NCBI RefSeq assembly: GCF_005233875.1
Contig: NZ_SZPZ01000002.1
Coordinates: forward strand, 372,001-436,000
DNA: 64,000 nt
Direction of reading: 5' to 3'
DNA from: Kribbella jiaozuonensis
GTDB taxonomy: Bacteria; Actinomycetota; Actinomycetes; Propionibacteriales; Kribbellaceae
The position numbers and the translations under genes were made by a program. The notes under the pieces are model-generated. The model did no database searches. It was given only the letters and a program-made list of their open reading frames with translations, and was not told where the DNA came from. Below are positions 16,958 through 26,434 of the stretch, piece by piece (position 1 is the first letter of the stretch; each line of letters begins with the position of its first letter).

Positions 16958-18442
16958 GTGAGCGGAGCTGAGGCGCCCGGCCGTATGGACGGGCACGGAC
17001 CGCTCTGGGTTGTGCCGCATGAGGTCCCGGCGATCGTCCCGCTGCCCTCGCGTTCGACCGAGCCGCGCTGGGTCGGCGTCTACCGCTGGGCCGCTGTCGG
17101 CGGTGACCTGCTGGCCGCGATGCTCGGCGTCTCGATCGCCCTGCTGACCAGATTCGGGTACCACGTCGGTCCCAGCTATCTCGTCGTGAGCAGTCTGCTG
17201 CCGCCGGCCTGGGTCGGTGTGGTCGCGTTGTCGAAGGGCTACGACCCGCGGTACTTCGGCGCCGGGCCTGACGAGTTCCGGTCGCTGATGCGTTCCGGTG
17301 TCGGACTCACCGCCGCGGTCGCCATGACGTCGTACGTGACGAAGACCGAGATCGCCCGCGGCTTCGTGGTGCTGGCGATTCCGGTGATGGTGGTCTCCGC
17401 TCTGCTGCTGCGGTACGCGTTGCGGAAGGACCTGCACCGGCACCGGGTCAGAGGTCGCTGCATGCACAGGGTTCTCGTGGTCGGGCGAAGTGGCCCGGCC
17501 GCGACACTTTGTGAGCACCTGGAGAAGCGTCCGACCGACGGCTTCCGCGTGGTGGCGACCTGCCGGCCGCGTGGCGACGGTCACGGACACCTGCAACCCG
17601 ACGAGCTGGCCGAGCCGGACATCCTGGCCGCCGCCGATCGGCACGCAGTGGATGTGGTTGCCATCTCGACCGATCCCGAGCTCGTCGGCCAGTCGCTACG
17701 GCGTCTGTCGTGGGCACTGGAACAGCGCGGCATCGAGCTGATCGTCTCGCCGGGCATCATCGAGGTGGCCGGTCCGCGGATCTCGGTCCGACCGGTCGCT
17801 GGTCTGTCGCTGCTGCACCTGGAGCGGCCGTCCGTCAGCGGCGGGCCCCACCTGATGAAGGCCGTCTTCGACCGGACCGTTGCCCTCGGCTTCATCGCCG
17901 TACTGTCGCCGTTGCTGATCGGTCTCGCGCTCGCGGTCAAGGTGTCCAGCCCGGGTCCGGTGCTGTTCCGGCAGCAGCGGATCGGCCGCGGGGGCGACGA
18001 GTTCACCATGCTGAAGTTCCGCAGCATGTACTCCGACGCCGAGCAGCGGCTCGGTGATCTGTACGCGTTGAGCGACGGCAACGGCGTGATCTTCAAGATG
18101 CGCGACGACCCGCGGATGACGCCGCTCGGCCGGTGGATCCGCCGGTTCTCGCTCGACGAGCTGCCGCAGCTGTTCAACGTGCTGCGCGGTGACATGTCGC
18201 TGGTCGGTCCGCGGCCGCCGCTGGCCGAAGAGGTCGCCCTGTACGCCGCCGACGACTCGCGGCGGATGCTGGTGAAGCCCGGCATGACAGGTCTGTGGCA
18301 GGTCAGCGGCCGCAGCGACCTGTCCTGGGACGAGTCGGTCCGCCTCGACCTGCGGTACGTCGACAACTGGTCGATGACCCTGGATCTGCTGATCCTCTGG
18401 AAGACCGTGCGCGCGGTGGCCTACGGCGCGGGAGCGTACTGA
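16958..18442 (+). CDS. Polyprenyl-phosphate glycosyl-1-phosphate transferase (exopolysaccharide priming enzyme)
   Basis: A 494-residue membrane enzyme that starts repeat-unit synthesis by moving a sugar-1-phosphate onto undecaprenyl phosphate. Several N-terminal transmembrane segments (residues about 45-165) are followed by a soluble Rossmann-like middle domain (HRVLVVGRSGPAATL) and the bacterial sugar transferase domain from about residue 300. That domain keeps SPGPVLFRQQRIGRGGDEF, MLKFRSM, FSLDELPQLFNVL and MSLVGPRPP. GTG 16958 has the SD AAGGA a few bases upstream. It overlaps the GDP-fucose synthase gene by 1 bp and heads the second block after a terminator. Confidence 0.93.
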   Translation: MSGAEAPGRMDGHGPLWVVPHEVPAIVPLPSRSTEPRWVGVYRWAAVGGDLLAAMLGVSIALLTRFGYHVGPSYLVVSSLLPPAWVGVVALSKGYDPRYFGAGPDEFRSLMRSGVGLTAAVAMTSYVTKTEIARGFVVLAIPVMVVSALLLRYALRKDLHRHRVRGRCMHRVLVVGRSGPAATLCEHLEKRPTDGFRVVATCRPRGDGHGHLQPDELAEPDILAAADRHAVDVVAISTDPELVGQSLRRLSWALEQRGIELIVSPGIIEVAGPRISVRPVAGLSLLHLERPSVSGGPHLMKAVFDRTVALGFIAVLSPLLIGLALAVKVSSPGPVLFRQQRIGRGGDEFTMLKFRSMYSDAEQRLGDLYALSDGNGVIFKMRDDPRMTPLGRWIRRFSLDELPQLFNVLRGDMSLVGPRPPLAEEVALYAADDSRRMLVKPGMTGLWQVSGRSDLSWDESVRLDLRYVDNWSMTLDLLILWKTVRAVAYGAGAY

Positions 18443-19362
18443 TGGATTCGGTTTATGTAGCGGGTCATCGCGGGCTGGTAGGTTCCGCGATCTGGCGACG
18501 GCTCGAGGCCGCCGGTCACACGAACCTGATCGGCGCGTCGTCCTCGGAGCTGGACCTGCGGGACCGTGACGCCACCTTCGCGTTCCTGCGCGAGCACCGG
18601 CCGGCCGTGGTCATCGATGCCGCGGCGCGGGTCGGCGGGATCCTGGCGAACCGGGATCACCCGACCGAGTTCCTCAGCGACAACCTGCGGATCCAGGTCA
18701 ACCTGATGGACGCGGCGCTCGACGTCCGCACGCCGCGGCTGTTGTTCCTCGGGTCGTCGTGCATCTACCCGAAGTACGCCGAGCAGCCGATCCGCGAGTC
18801 GAGCCTGCTGACCGGTGAGCTCGAGCCGACCAACGACGCGTACGCGATCGCGAAGATCGCCGGGATCATGCAGGTCCAGGCGGTCCGCCGGCAGTACGGT
18901 CTGCGCTGGATCTCGGCGATGCCGACCAACCTGTACGGTCCTAACGACAACTTCGATCCGGTGTCGTCGCATGTGCTGCCGGCGTTGATCCGCCGCTTCC
19001 ACGGGGCGCGTGAGACCGATGCTCCCGAGGTCGTGTTGTGGGGGAGCGGTACGCCGCGGCGCGAGTTCCTGCACGTGGACGATCTGGCCGACGCGTGCCT
19101 GCACTTGCTCGAGCAGTACGACGCGCCCGAGCCGATCAACGTCGGCGTCGGCACGGACGTGTCGATCCGCGAGCTGGCCGAGCTGGTCGCCCGCGTCGTC
19201 GGCTACACCGGTGCCTTGAGCAACGATCTGTCCAAGCCGGACGGCACCCCGCGCAAGCTGCTCGACGTGAGCAAGCTGCTGGCGCTGGGCTGGAAGCCGT
19301 CCATCGACCTCGAAGACGGTGTGGCCGCCACCTACCGCTGGTATGTGGAGAACCATTCATGA
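18442..19362 (+). CDS. fcl: GDP-L-fucose synthase
   Basis: A 306-residue SDR that epimerises and reduces GDP-4-keto-6-deoxymannose to GDP-L-fucose using NADPH. Evidence: NADP motif [14 protein letters not shown] at residues 8-21, [16 protein letters not shown], the catalytic Tyr/Lys in YAIAKIAG, and [10 protein letters not shown]. Length and motifs match WcaG/Fcl closely. ATG 18442 overlaps the upstream stop, and its end overlaps gmd by 4 bp, so both enzymes of the GDP-fucose pathway are coupled. Confidence 0.95.
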   Translation: MDSVYVAGHRGLVGSAIWRRLEAAGHTNLIGASSSELDLRDRDATFAFLREHRPAVVIDAAARVGGILANRDHPTEFLSDNLRIQVNLMDAALDVRTPRLLFLGSSCIYPKYAEQPIRESSLLTGELEPTNDAYAIAKIAGIMQVQAVRRQYGLRWISAMPTNLYGPNDNFDPVSSHVLPALIRRFHGARETDAPEVVLWGSGTPRREFLHVDDLADACLHLLEQYDAPEPINVGVGTDVSIRELAELVARVVGYTGALSNDLSKPDGTPRKLLDVSKLLALGWKPSIDLEDGVAATYRWYVENHS

Positions 19363-20342
19363 AGAAGGCCTTCGTTACCGGCATCACCGGCCAGGACGGC
19401 TCGTACCTGGCCGAGCTGCTGCTTGCCAAGGGCTACGAGGTGCACGGCCTGATCCGGCGGGCATCGACGTTCAATACCAAGCGGATCGACCACCTGTACG
19501 AGGATCCGCACGCGAAGGACAAGCGGCTGTTCCTGCACTACGGCGACCTGACCGACGGCTCGCGACTCGTCACGCTGCTCGCGTCGATCCAGCCGTCGGA
19601 GGTCTATCACCTGGCCGCGCAGTCCCATGTGCGGGTGAGCTTCGACGAGCCGGAGTACACGGGTGACACCACCGGGATGGGGACGACGCGGCTGCTCGAG
19701 GCGATCCGGATGATCGGGCTGGACTGCCGGTTCTACCAGGCCTCGAGCTCGGAGATGTTCGGCGCGACACCCCCGCCGCAGAACGAGGACACCCCGTTCT
19801 ACCCGCGCTCGCCGTACGGCGCGGCGAAGCTCTACGGCTACTGGATGACCCGGAACTACCGCGAGGCGTACGACATGTTCGCGGTGAACGGGATCCTGTT
19901 CAACCACGAGTCGCCGCGGCGCGGTGAGACGTTCGTGACGCGGAAGATCACCCGGGCGGTCGCCGCGATCAAGCTGGGTCAGCAGGATCGCCTGTACCTG
20001 GGCAATCTCGACGCCTGCCGGGACTGGGGCTACGCCCCGGAGTACGTCGAGGGCATGTGGCGGATGCTGCAGCACGACACCCCGGCCGACTACGTGATCG
20101 CGACCGGTACGTCGTACTCGGTCAAGGATTTCGTCTCGCGCGCCTTCGACCATGTCGGGCTCGACTGGGAGCAGTATGTCGACTACGACGCGCGGTACGT
20201 CCGCCCGACCGAGGTCGACTCGCTGATCGGGGACGCGTCCAAAGCCATGACCGAGCTGGGCTGGAAGGCCCAGGTGCACGTGCCGGAGCTGGTTCAGATC
20301 ATGGTCGACGCGGATCTCGCCGCAATGACCCCGGAGGACTGA
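19359..20342 (+). CDS. gmd: GDP-mannose 4,6-dehydratase
   Basis: A 327-residue SDR converting GDP-mannose to GDP-4-keto-6-deoxymannose, the first step to GDP-fucose. Diagnostic motifs are [18 protein letters not shown] at the NAD(P) site, [33 protein letters not shown] with the catalytic Tyr/Lys, and [17 protein letters not shown], a near-invariant GMD signature. It follows fcl with a 4-bp overlap. Confidence 0.96.
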   Translation: MKKAFVTGITGQDGSYLAELLLAKGYEVHGLIRRASTFNTKRIDHLYEDPHAKDKRLFLHYGDLTDGSRLVTLLASIQPSEVYHLAAQSHVRVSFDEPEYTGDTTGMGTTRLLEAIRMIGLDCRFYQASSSEMFGATPPPQNEDTPFYPRSPYGAAKLYGYWMTRNYREAYDMFAVNGILFNHESPRRGETFVTRKITRAVAAIKLGQQDRLYLGNLDACRDWGYAPEYVEGMWRMLQHDTPADYVIATGTSYSVKDFVSRAFDHVGLDWEQYVDYDARYVRPTEVDSLIGDASKAMTELGWKAQVHVPELVQIMVDADLAAMTPED

Positions 20343-20345
20343 CTG

Positions 20346-21125
20346 ATGACCGATATGCAGACCGCGGCAACCACCACAGCCGACCGGGTCGATGTCCTGG
20401 GCATCCATGTCAGCATCACCAATCCGGACCACACCGTCGAGACGCTCGCCCGCTGGATCGACCACGACGCGCGCGAGCTGGTCTGCGTCACCGACATGAA
20501 CGCGCTGCTGCACGCGCGCGCCGACAAGCGGCTCACCGAGGTCTACAACACCGCCGGGCTGACGGTTCCGGACGGCATGCCGCTGGTCTGGGCGGGCCAC
20601 AAGGCCGGGTTCGAGCAGATGGACCGGGTCGCCGGTCCGGATCTGCTCGAGCGGGTGATGGCGGAGGCAGCCGAGCGCGGCTGGACGCAGTACTTCTACG
20701 GCGGCGCCGAGGGTGTGGCCGAGGAGTTGCGGCAGGTCTTCCAGGAGCGTCATCCGGCGTTGAAGGTTGTCGGCACCGAGTGCCCGCCGTACCGGCCGTT
20801 GACCGAGGCTGAGGACGCGGCCGCGGTCGCACGGATGAACGAGGCGCGCCCGGACATCATCTGGGTTGGGCTCGGCGCACCGAAGCAGGAGCGCTGGATG
20901 GCCGATCACCGCGACCGCCTGAACGCGTCGATCCTGATCGGCGTCGGGGCCGCGTTCGACTTCCACACCGGCCGGCTGGACCGCGCCCCGCTGTGGATGC
21001 AGCGCGCCGGGCTGGAGTGGAGCTACCGGCTGTACAAGGAGCCTCGCCGGCTCTGGAAGCGCTACGTACTGGGCATCCCGCGTTTCCTCCTGGGCATCCT
21101 CCGTCATCCGCCACGTCCGCTCTAG
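20346..21125 (+). CDS. WecG/TagA/CpsF family glycosyltransferase (GT26)
   Basis: A 259-residue GT26 enzyme; the family transfers ManNAc(A) or glucose to a lipid-linked first sugar. Key motifs are VTDMNALLHARAD, the PDGMPLVWAG substrate segment near residue 80, the EERHP-type region, and WVGLGAPKQERWM near residue 175. The basic, amphipathic C-terminal tail (RLYKEPRRLWKRY) fits membrane association. The SD GGAGG (20333-20337) lies within the end of gmd. It probably adds the second sugar after the priming enzyme. Confidence 0.92.
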   Translation: MTDMQTAATTTADRVDVLGIHVSITNPDHTVETLARWIDHDARELVCVTDMNALLHARADKRLTEVYNTAGLTVPDGMPLVWAGHKAGFEQMDRVAGPDLLERVMAEAAERGWTQYFYGGAEGVAEELRQVFQERHPALKVVGTECPPYRPLTEAEDAAAVARMNEARPDIIWVGLGAPKQERWMADHRDRLNASILIGVGAAFDFHTGRLDRAPLWMQRAGLEWSYRLYKEPRRLWKRYVLGIPRFLLGILRHPPRPL

Positions 21126-21134
21126 AGTGAGCCG

Positions 21135-22406
21135 GTGAAGTTCCGGCGGCCGAAGTTGCGTCGGCTGGCCGGGCCGGCCGGTCGCGCCAGTTGGGGTTTG
21201 GCCGATCAGGCGCTGTCGAGCCTCAGCAACCTGGCGGTCGGGGTCGTCGTCGCGCGGTCGAGCACGGTCGCCGACTTCGGTGTCTACGCACTCGCGTTCG
21301 GCGGTTACACGATCGCGCTCAACGTGTCCCGGGCGGTCGCCACCGAGCCCCTCGCCGTACGGCACTCCGGTTCGCGAACCCCCGACTGGCAACGAGCGGT
21401 CCGGGCCAGCACGGCAACCGCACTGCTCACAGGGTTTCTGGCGATGCTCGTCGCGTTGGCGATCGCGGCATTCCCGGGCGTTCCGTCCAGGGGTGTGCTG
21501 ATCGCGTTCGCGGTGACGATGCCAGGGCTGCTGCTGCAAGACGCGTGGCGCTGGGCGTTCTTCGTCGTCGGGGAAGGCAGGAAGGCGTTCGTCAACGACC
21601 TGATCTGGTTGCTTGCCATGCTCGCGATCTTCGGCGGCCTCTACCTGACCGGTACGACGTCCGCGTTCAGCCTCACGTTCGGCTGGGGGCTCGGTGCCGT
21701 CATCGCCGCGATCGCGGGTCGCTTCCAGGCCGGTGTTGCGCCACGCAGACAACTGATTCGCGAATGGGTGAAGCGGAACTGGGACCTGAGCCCGAAGTAC
21801 GTCGGGGAGATGCTCGCGGTGTCGGGCACGATCCAGGTCTACATGCTCGGCATCACCGCCGCCGCCGGCCTGGTGGCCACTGCGGGCATCCGCGGCGCCC
21901 AGGTACTGCTCGGCCCGGTCAACGTACTGAACCAGGGCATCCGGATGATCTCCGTCCCCGAAGCGGCTCGTGCTTTGAAGCACTCGTACCGCCGGCTGTG
22001 GCTCGTCGGCCTGGCCATCTCGTTCGGCGTCGGAGCCGGCGCACTCGCCTGGGGCGGTATCTTCCTGTTGCTACCGGCCGTCGTCGGCCGTGAACTGCTC
22101 GGTCCGGGCGTGTGGACGCAGGCTCACAGCGTCCTGGTCCCGGTCATCCTGCTGCAGGCACTCGGCGCCTCGAACGCCGGCGCCTTCGCGATCATGCGGG
22201 CCCTCACCGCGGCCACTCGCGGCCTGCGCGTCCGCCTGATCTCGTCGGTCATCCTGATCACCTGCGGTATCGGCGGGGCCTTCCTGTGGGGCCCGAAGGG
22301 CGCGGCGTGGGGGCTGGCCGGGGCCTCGTTCACCACGTTGCTGCTGTGGTGGAACGAGGCGCACCGGGCCATCGCCGCCCATCGCCGCGCCGCTGCTGCA
22401 AGCTAG
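21135..22406 (+). CDS. Polysaccharide flippase (Wzx-like), second copy
   Basis: A 423-residue multi-spanning membrane protein related to the flippase at 9797: it begins with a WGLADQALSSLSNLAVGVVV helix and shares LLQDAWRWAFF near residue 135. The GTG start at 21135 lacks a strong SD. Its TAG stop lies within CTAG at 22403-22406, shared with the oppositely oriented beta-propeller gene. Two flippases in one locus suggest two repeat-unit types or neofunctionalisation. Confidence 0.86.
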   Translation: MKFRRPKLRRLAGPAGRASWGLADQALSSLSNLAVGVVVARSSTVADFGVYALAFGGYTIALNVSRAVATEPLAVRHSGSRTPDWQRAVRASTATALLTGFLAMLVALAIAAFPGVPSRGVLIAFAVTMPGLLLQDAWRWAFFVVGEGRKAFVNDLIWLLAMLAIFGGLYLTGTTSAFSLTFGWGLGAVIAAIAGRFQAGVAPRRQLIREWVKRNWDLSPKYVGEMLAVSGTIQVYMLGITAAAGLVATAGIRGAQVLLGPVNVLNQGIRMISVPEAARALKHSYRRLWLVGLAISFGVGAGALAWGGIFLLLPAVVGRELLGPGVWTQAHSVLVPVILLQALGASNAGAFAIMRALTAATRGLRVRLISSVILITCGIGGAFLWGPKGAAWGLAGASFTTLLLWWNEAHRAIAAHRRAAAAS

Positions 22407-23932
22407 GGAATCTTCACGCTCGCAGTGGCGCCCTTCATGATGTTGCGCCCGTCGTGCACCTCGATGTGGTACGCGTACGTCGACCCGCGCTTCAGACCGC
22501 GATCCACCACCTGGTAGGACTTCCGCGGCTGCCAGAAGTACGACGTGTAGGCGGTCGACCCGACGTTCAGCGACCCGCGGAACACGTTGTAGGTCAGCGT
22601 CAGGTTGTCCAGGTCGTAGGTGTCGGAGTACGTCACGTACACCCGCCCGGACGTCGTCGCGCTCAGCGTCGGCGCCTTCGGTACGCCGGGAGCCGCACCG
22701 CCGGCCGCGTTCGTGAACCGGGCGATGCCGACCTGGAGTTGGCCGTTCACGTGCAGGAAGTCGCCGCCGATCCACAGGTCGGTGTCGCCGCCGGCCATCG
22801 CCAGCGGACCGACCTTCGTGGTGCTCTTCAGGTTCGCGTCGGTGTTCGGGAACCACGGGCCGAGGTTGCCGTTGATCGCGCTCTCGACCAGCAGGTAGTG
22901 CGTCCCGCTGCCGTTGGCGAAGCCGTTGGGCGAGGACGAGCAGTCGTGCGCGTGCGAGCCCTTATAGACCCAGTTGCCGATCGCCTTGATCGCCTCGGTC
23001 GCGCCCAGGCACTTGTTCTGCCAGAGCAGCTTGCCGGTCGAGACCTGCGCGGCCAGTACGCCGTCGTAGCAGCCGCCGCCGTCACCGCCGTTCGAGACGA
23101 ACACCTTGTCGCCGAGCGTGTCGATGTCCTTGACCCGCGTGGTGCAGGTCGCGGTCGGCTTCGGGATCGCCGCCGCGGCCGGGAACGCGAAGGCCGCGCC
23201 GGTGGTGTTGTTCAGCATCGCCAGCGAGTAGTGGTCCTTGCCGTTGATCGTGCTGAACGGGCCGCCGACGAACACCCGGGTGCCGTTGTCGGCCACGTCG
23301 ATCGCGTACACGTCGTTGTTGGCGTTCGGGTTCCACGGCAGCAGGTCGCCCTGGATCAGCCGGACCGCGCCGAGCCGGTTGCGCACCGCACCGTCGATCT
23401 TGCCGAAAGCGCCGCCGATGAACACGCTGTTGCCGTAGATGGCCAGCGCCTTGACGCGGGCCGCGACGACCGGGTCCCAGGCCGAGACCAGCTTGCCGGT
23501 GGCGATCGAGAACATCGCGATCTTGCTGCGGCGGATGCCGTTCACCGTGGTGAAGTCGCCGCCGATCACGACCCACTTGCCGTCCGGGCTGGTGGCGATG
23601 GCATAGACCGGGCCGTTCAGGACCGGTGCGAACGCTGTCGGTGCCCCCGTACTGCGGTTGAACGCTGCGACGTAGCTGCGCTGGGTCTCCGGCGCGGCGC
23701 CCGAGGCCTTGCCCGGCTGCCGGAGCCTGGTGAACAGACCGCCGGCGAACACAGTGTTCCCGGAGACAGCCAGCGCGTTGACGCTGTTGTTGGTCTGCCA
23801 CGACGTCTGCTTGATGGCGGATACGGCGGATGCGAAGCCCGGAGTCGCCGCCTCCACCGGCGGTCCCGAGGGAATCAACGCCGCGGCCACGACAGCCGCT
23901 GCGGTGACAAGGGCCAGCACTAACTTCTTCAT
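22403..23932 (-). CDS. Secreted beta-propeller protein with C-terminal Fn3-like domain
   Basis: A 509-residue exported protein. The signal peptide is about residues 1-29 (KKLVLALVTAAAVVAAALIP, AxA-type end). The body holds repeated blades of the form VxxGGxFTxVNG (VFAGGLFTRL, WVVIGGDFTTVNG, VFIGGAFGKIDG, VFVGGPFSTINGK), typical of delta-60/WD-like propellers. Several Cys residues cluster in the middle, and the last ~100 residues look like a fibronectin III-type beta sandwich. The SD AAGGA precedes the ATG. It is similar over its propeller to the larger protein at 24077. It may bind or process the polymer outside the cell; no catalytic motif is evident. Confidence 0.8.
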   Translation of the reverse strand: MKKLVLALVTAAAVVAAALIPSGPPVEAATPGFASAVSAIKQTSWQTNNSVNALAVSGNTVFAGGLFTRLRQPGKASGAAPETQRSYVAAFNRSTGAPTAFAPVLNGPVYAIATSPDGKWVVIGGDFTTVNGIRRSKIAMFSIATGKLVSAWDPVVAARVKALAIYGNSVFIGGAFGKIDGAVRNRLGAVRLIQGDLLPWNPNANNDVYAIDVADNGTRVFVGGPFSTINGKDHYSLAMLNNTTGAAFAFPAAAAIPKPTATCTTRVKDIDTLGDKVFVSNGGDGGGCYDGVLAAQVSTGKLLWQNKCLGATEAIKAIGNWVYKGSHAHDCSSSPNGFANGSGTHYLLVESAINGNLGPWFPNTDANLKSTTKVGPLAMAGGDTDLWIGGDFLHVNGQLQVGIARFTNAAGGAAPGVPKAPTLSATTSGRVYVTYSDTYDLDNLTLTYNVFRGSLNVGSTAYTSYFWQPRKSYQVVDRGLKRGSTYAYHIEVHDGRNIMKGATASVKIP

Positions 23933-24003
23933 TTATGTCCTTACACAGGCGGGGGCCGTACAGCGCGTGCCTCATCACGCACCAGCGGCGGACATTACCG
24001 CTG

Positions 24004-24032
24004 TGGGAGGCCCACCGGAAGCGGGCCTCCCA
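24004..24032 (-). terminator. Hairpin between the two beta-propeller genes
   Basis: A perfect 10-bp inverted repeat, TGGGAGGCCC (24004-24013) and GGGCCTCCCA (24023-24032), lies 45 bp downstream of the stop of the 24077-26293 gene on the minus strand. There is no T-tract, as is usual in actinobacteria. The remainder of the 144-bp gap contains the SD of the 22403-23932 gene. Confidence 0.62.
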
Positions 24033-24076
24033 ACCGCGTTATAGGTTTGTGCCAAACCTTGCAGAAAGCAGGGTTT

Positions 24077-26293
24077 TCACTTTGCTGCGTAGTGGTTTTG
24101 GACCTGTACCGGTGTGAGTGCGTACGGGTAGACCGCCGCCTCGTCGATCCCCATCCCGGTCTGCGTCGCGCCGCCACCGGACCACGAGCTCGTCTGGTCG
24201 TAGCCGACCCGCCACCAGCCGTAGTACAGCGACGCCTGGCCCACCAGCGAACTGCCGCTGAGCACGCCGTCGACGTACAGCTTCATCATCCCGTTGTCGA
24301 ACGTGCCGACCACGTGATGCCACAGGCCGTCGTTCTTGCCGGACGGGCTGGTGAGGGTGCGCTGCGCGCCGTCGTTCACACCGAAGACGATCGAGCCGTT
24401 GGTCCGCATGTACAGCATCCGGTCGTTGATCGCGCTGCTCTGGGTCTTCCCGTTGCCGAAGCCGATGATCCGGCCGCCGCGGCCGACACCGCTCTGCTTC
24501 ACCCAGGCCTCGACCGTGAACTGCTGCGGGAAGCTGTACCCCTTCTCGCCGACCATCCGGCCGGTGGTCGTGCTGGTCGTCATCGCCGTGTTGCCTGCGA
24601 TCGCACCCGCGCCGCCCAGCGTCACACCGGTGAACGTGCCGTTGTTGCTCTGCCCGGAGGCGTCGACCGAGGTCGTCGTACCGGCTGCTTCACCGAGTCG
24701 CCAGTACGCCTGCGGCCCGTCAGCGTTGACGATCTGGTCGTACGCCGTCGATGCGGTCGAGGCGACCGTGATCGGATCCGAGTAGTTGCCGCGGATCGTC
24801 GTACTGCCGTCGGTGACCTCGACGCGGTAGTTGGTGGACTCACCCGGCGCCGACGACGTGTCGGTGTAGCTCAGCCACGGCCGGTCCCACGGCGTGGACT
24901 TCGCCGTCCAGGTCGCGATCGTGGTGTTGCTGAACCCCTTCAGCAGCCGGTAGGTCAGCGTGCTGTCGTCGTTGTCGACCACGGTCGGGAAGTGGATCTC
25001 TACGACGCCCGGCTGTACGGAGTACGGCAGCAGCTTGGCCGGCTTGGCCGGTGCCGCACCCGGGACCGCGTTGGTGAAGTGGGTCAGACCCTGCTGCGCG
25101 ACCCCGTTGACGTGCAAGAAGTCGCCGCCGGCCCACAGGTCGTTGCCGCCGGTCGCGAACGCCAGCGGACCGACGTTGGTCACGCTGTTCGGGTCCGCGT
25201 CGGTGTTCGGGTACCACGGGCCGAGCGACCCGTCGGTCAGCTTCTCGCTGAGCAGGAACCGGTAGTCGAAGCCCTGCGGGAAGCCGCCGGCGCCCTGGTT
25301 GGCGCAGTCGTGGGCGTGCGAGCCCTTGTACAGCCAGCCGTTGACGACCTTGACCGCTTCGGTCGCGCCGAGGCACTGGTTCTTCCACTTGAGCGTGTTG
25401 GTCGCGATGTCGACGGCCCAGGTCCCGTCGAAGCACCCGCCGCCGTCACCACCGTTCCCGAAGTACACCGTGTCGCCACTCGCGTCGATCGACTTTACCC
25501 GGGTCGTGCAGGACCCGTTCGGCGGCGGTACGGCGGAAGAGCCGGGGAACGGCAGCACTGCGCCGCTCACCGGGTCGAGGCTGGTCACGGTGTTCTGGTT
25601 CGTACCGTTGACGGTGCTGAACTGGCCGCCGGCGTACACCTTGGAGGCGTCGTCGGCAGCGTCGACGGCGTAAACGTCGCCGTTCACGCTCGGCGCCCAC
25701 GGCAACAGCGTGCCGGTGTCGGTGGTGACCGCGGCGAGCCGGTTGCGGGTCAGGTTGTTGACCAGGCCGAACGAGCCGCCGAAGTAGACCGTCGTGCCGG
25801 AGACGGCGATGGTCTTGACCCGGTAGGACACGGACGGCTTCCAGTTCGCGACCAGTGCGCCGGTGGCGGTGTCGAAGGCGGCGATCCGGTTCCGGGTCTG
25901 GCCGTTGACGGTGGTGAAGTCACCCCCGACGAAGATCCGCGAGCCGTCCGCGGAGGCGGCGACGGCGTAGACCTGCCCGTTCAGCACCGGGTTGAACGCG
26001 GTGATGAGTGCGCCGGTGGTGGCATCGAACGCGGCCAGGTACGCCTGGCCGACCTCGCCGGTCCCGGCGGCGGCGCCCGGCGGGCGGACGCTGGTGAAAC
26101 GGCCTCCGGCGTACGCCTTCCCGGCGGCGACGGCGATGCCCTGGACGCTGGCGTTGGTCTGCCAGCTCGAGCTGTTGGTTGCCGAGAGCGAGGCCTCGAT
26201 GCTCTGCGCGGGCGACGCGAACGCCACCACCAGCGCTCCGGCGAGCAGAGTGCCCACGACCCCCAGCCGCGTGAACAGTCGTCTCTTCGTCAT
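24077..26293 (-). CDS. Secreted beta-propeller protein with C-terminal LamG/ConA-like domain
   Basis: A 738-residue exported protein. It has a basic N-terminus (MTKRRLFTRL), a hydrophobic signal segment and the cleavage region AFASPAQS. Propeller blades resemble those of the neighbouring 509-residue protein (AYAGGRFTSV, IFVGGDFTTVNGQTRN, VYAGGQFSTVNGT). An Fn3-like stretch and then a concanavalin/laminin-G-type jelly roll follow from about residue 530 (AYWRLGEAAG, FTVEAWVKQSG, RMLYMRTNGS, KLYVDGVL). Such domains usually bind glycans. ATG 26293 is preferred over 26317 because of the SD AAGGGGGGAC upstream. It probably anchors to or modifies the exopolysaccharide. Confidence 0.83.
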   Translation of the reverse strand: MTKRRLFTRLGVVGTLLAGALVVAFASPAQSIEASLSATNSSSWQTNASVQGIAVAAGKAYAGGRFTSVRPPGAAAGTGEVGQAYLAAFDATTGALITAFNPVLNGQVYAVAASADGSRIFVGGDFTTVNGQTRNRIAAFDTATGALVANWKPSVSYRVKTIAVSGTTVYFGGSFGLVNNLTRNRLAAVTTDTGTLLPWAPSVNGDVYAVDAADDASKVYAGGQFSTVNGTNQNTVTSLDPVSGAVLPFPGSSAVPPPNGSCTTRVKSIDASGDTVYFGNGGDGGGCFDGTWAVDIATNTLKWKNQCLGATEAVKVVNGWLYKGSHAHDCANQGAGGFPQGFDYRFLLSEKLTDGSLGPWYPNTDADPNSVTNVGPLAFATGGNDLWAGGDFLHVNGVAQQGLTHFTNAVPGAAPAKPAKLLPYSVQPGVVEIHFPTVVDNDDSTLTYRLLKGFSNTTIATWTAKSTPWDRPWLSYTDTSSAPGESTNYRVEVTDGSTTIRGNYSDPITVASTASTAYDQIVNADGPQAYWRLGEAAGTTTSVDASGQSNNGTFTGVTLGGAGAIAGNTAMTTSTTTGRMVGEKGYSFPQQFTVEAWVKQSGVGRGGRIIGFGNGKTQSSAINDRMLYMRTNGSIVFGVNDGAQRTLTSPSGKNDGLWHHVVGTFDNGMMKLYVDGVLSGSSLVGQASLYYGWWRVGYDQTSSWSGGGATQTGMGIDEAAVYPYALTPVQVQNHYAAK

Positions 26294-26355
26294 GCTGCGA
26301 TGTCCCCCCTTGGACATAAAAGTGAAAACCCCAGATTCCCCCGAGAAGAGAGTAG

Positions 26356-26392
26356 GGCACCGGAGGAGATGCTGTGATCACATTCCGGTGCC
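26356..26392. promoter_or_regulatory. Nested palindromes upstream of the chain-length gene
   Basis: In the 141-bp divergent gap (26294-26434), a perfect 9-bp inverted repeat GGCACCGGA (26356-26364) / TCCGGTGCC (26384-26392) encloses the perfect 10-bp palindrome TGTGATCACA (26373-26382). This could be an operator for one or two regulators of the wzz-wzy block and/or the secreted propeller gene, or a 5' leader hairpin. No known regulator is assigned. Confidence 0.45.
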
Positions 26393-26434
26393 TATATCCT
26401 GAGGCGCTGGCATCAACGGAGTGTGAGGTAGTCG

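Noticed and set aside
19332..21983. Very long open frame on the minus strand opposite gmd, the GT26 gene and a flippase
   Set aside because: It is antisense to three genes with strong family motifs, is Arg/His/Gln-rich in the way of GC-frame shadows, and shows no recognisable domain.
24047..26377. Long plus-strand open frame opposite the LamG-propeller gene
   Set aside because: Repetitive Arg/Val/Asp-rich sequence is a shadow of the propeller repeats; the minus-strand frame has a signal peptide, SD and domains.
26373..26382. Canonical CRP site at TGTGATCACA
   Set aside because: The half-sites match, but the 6-bp spacer of CRP sites is absent, so it is listed only as a palindrome of unknown binder.
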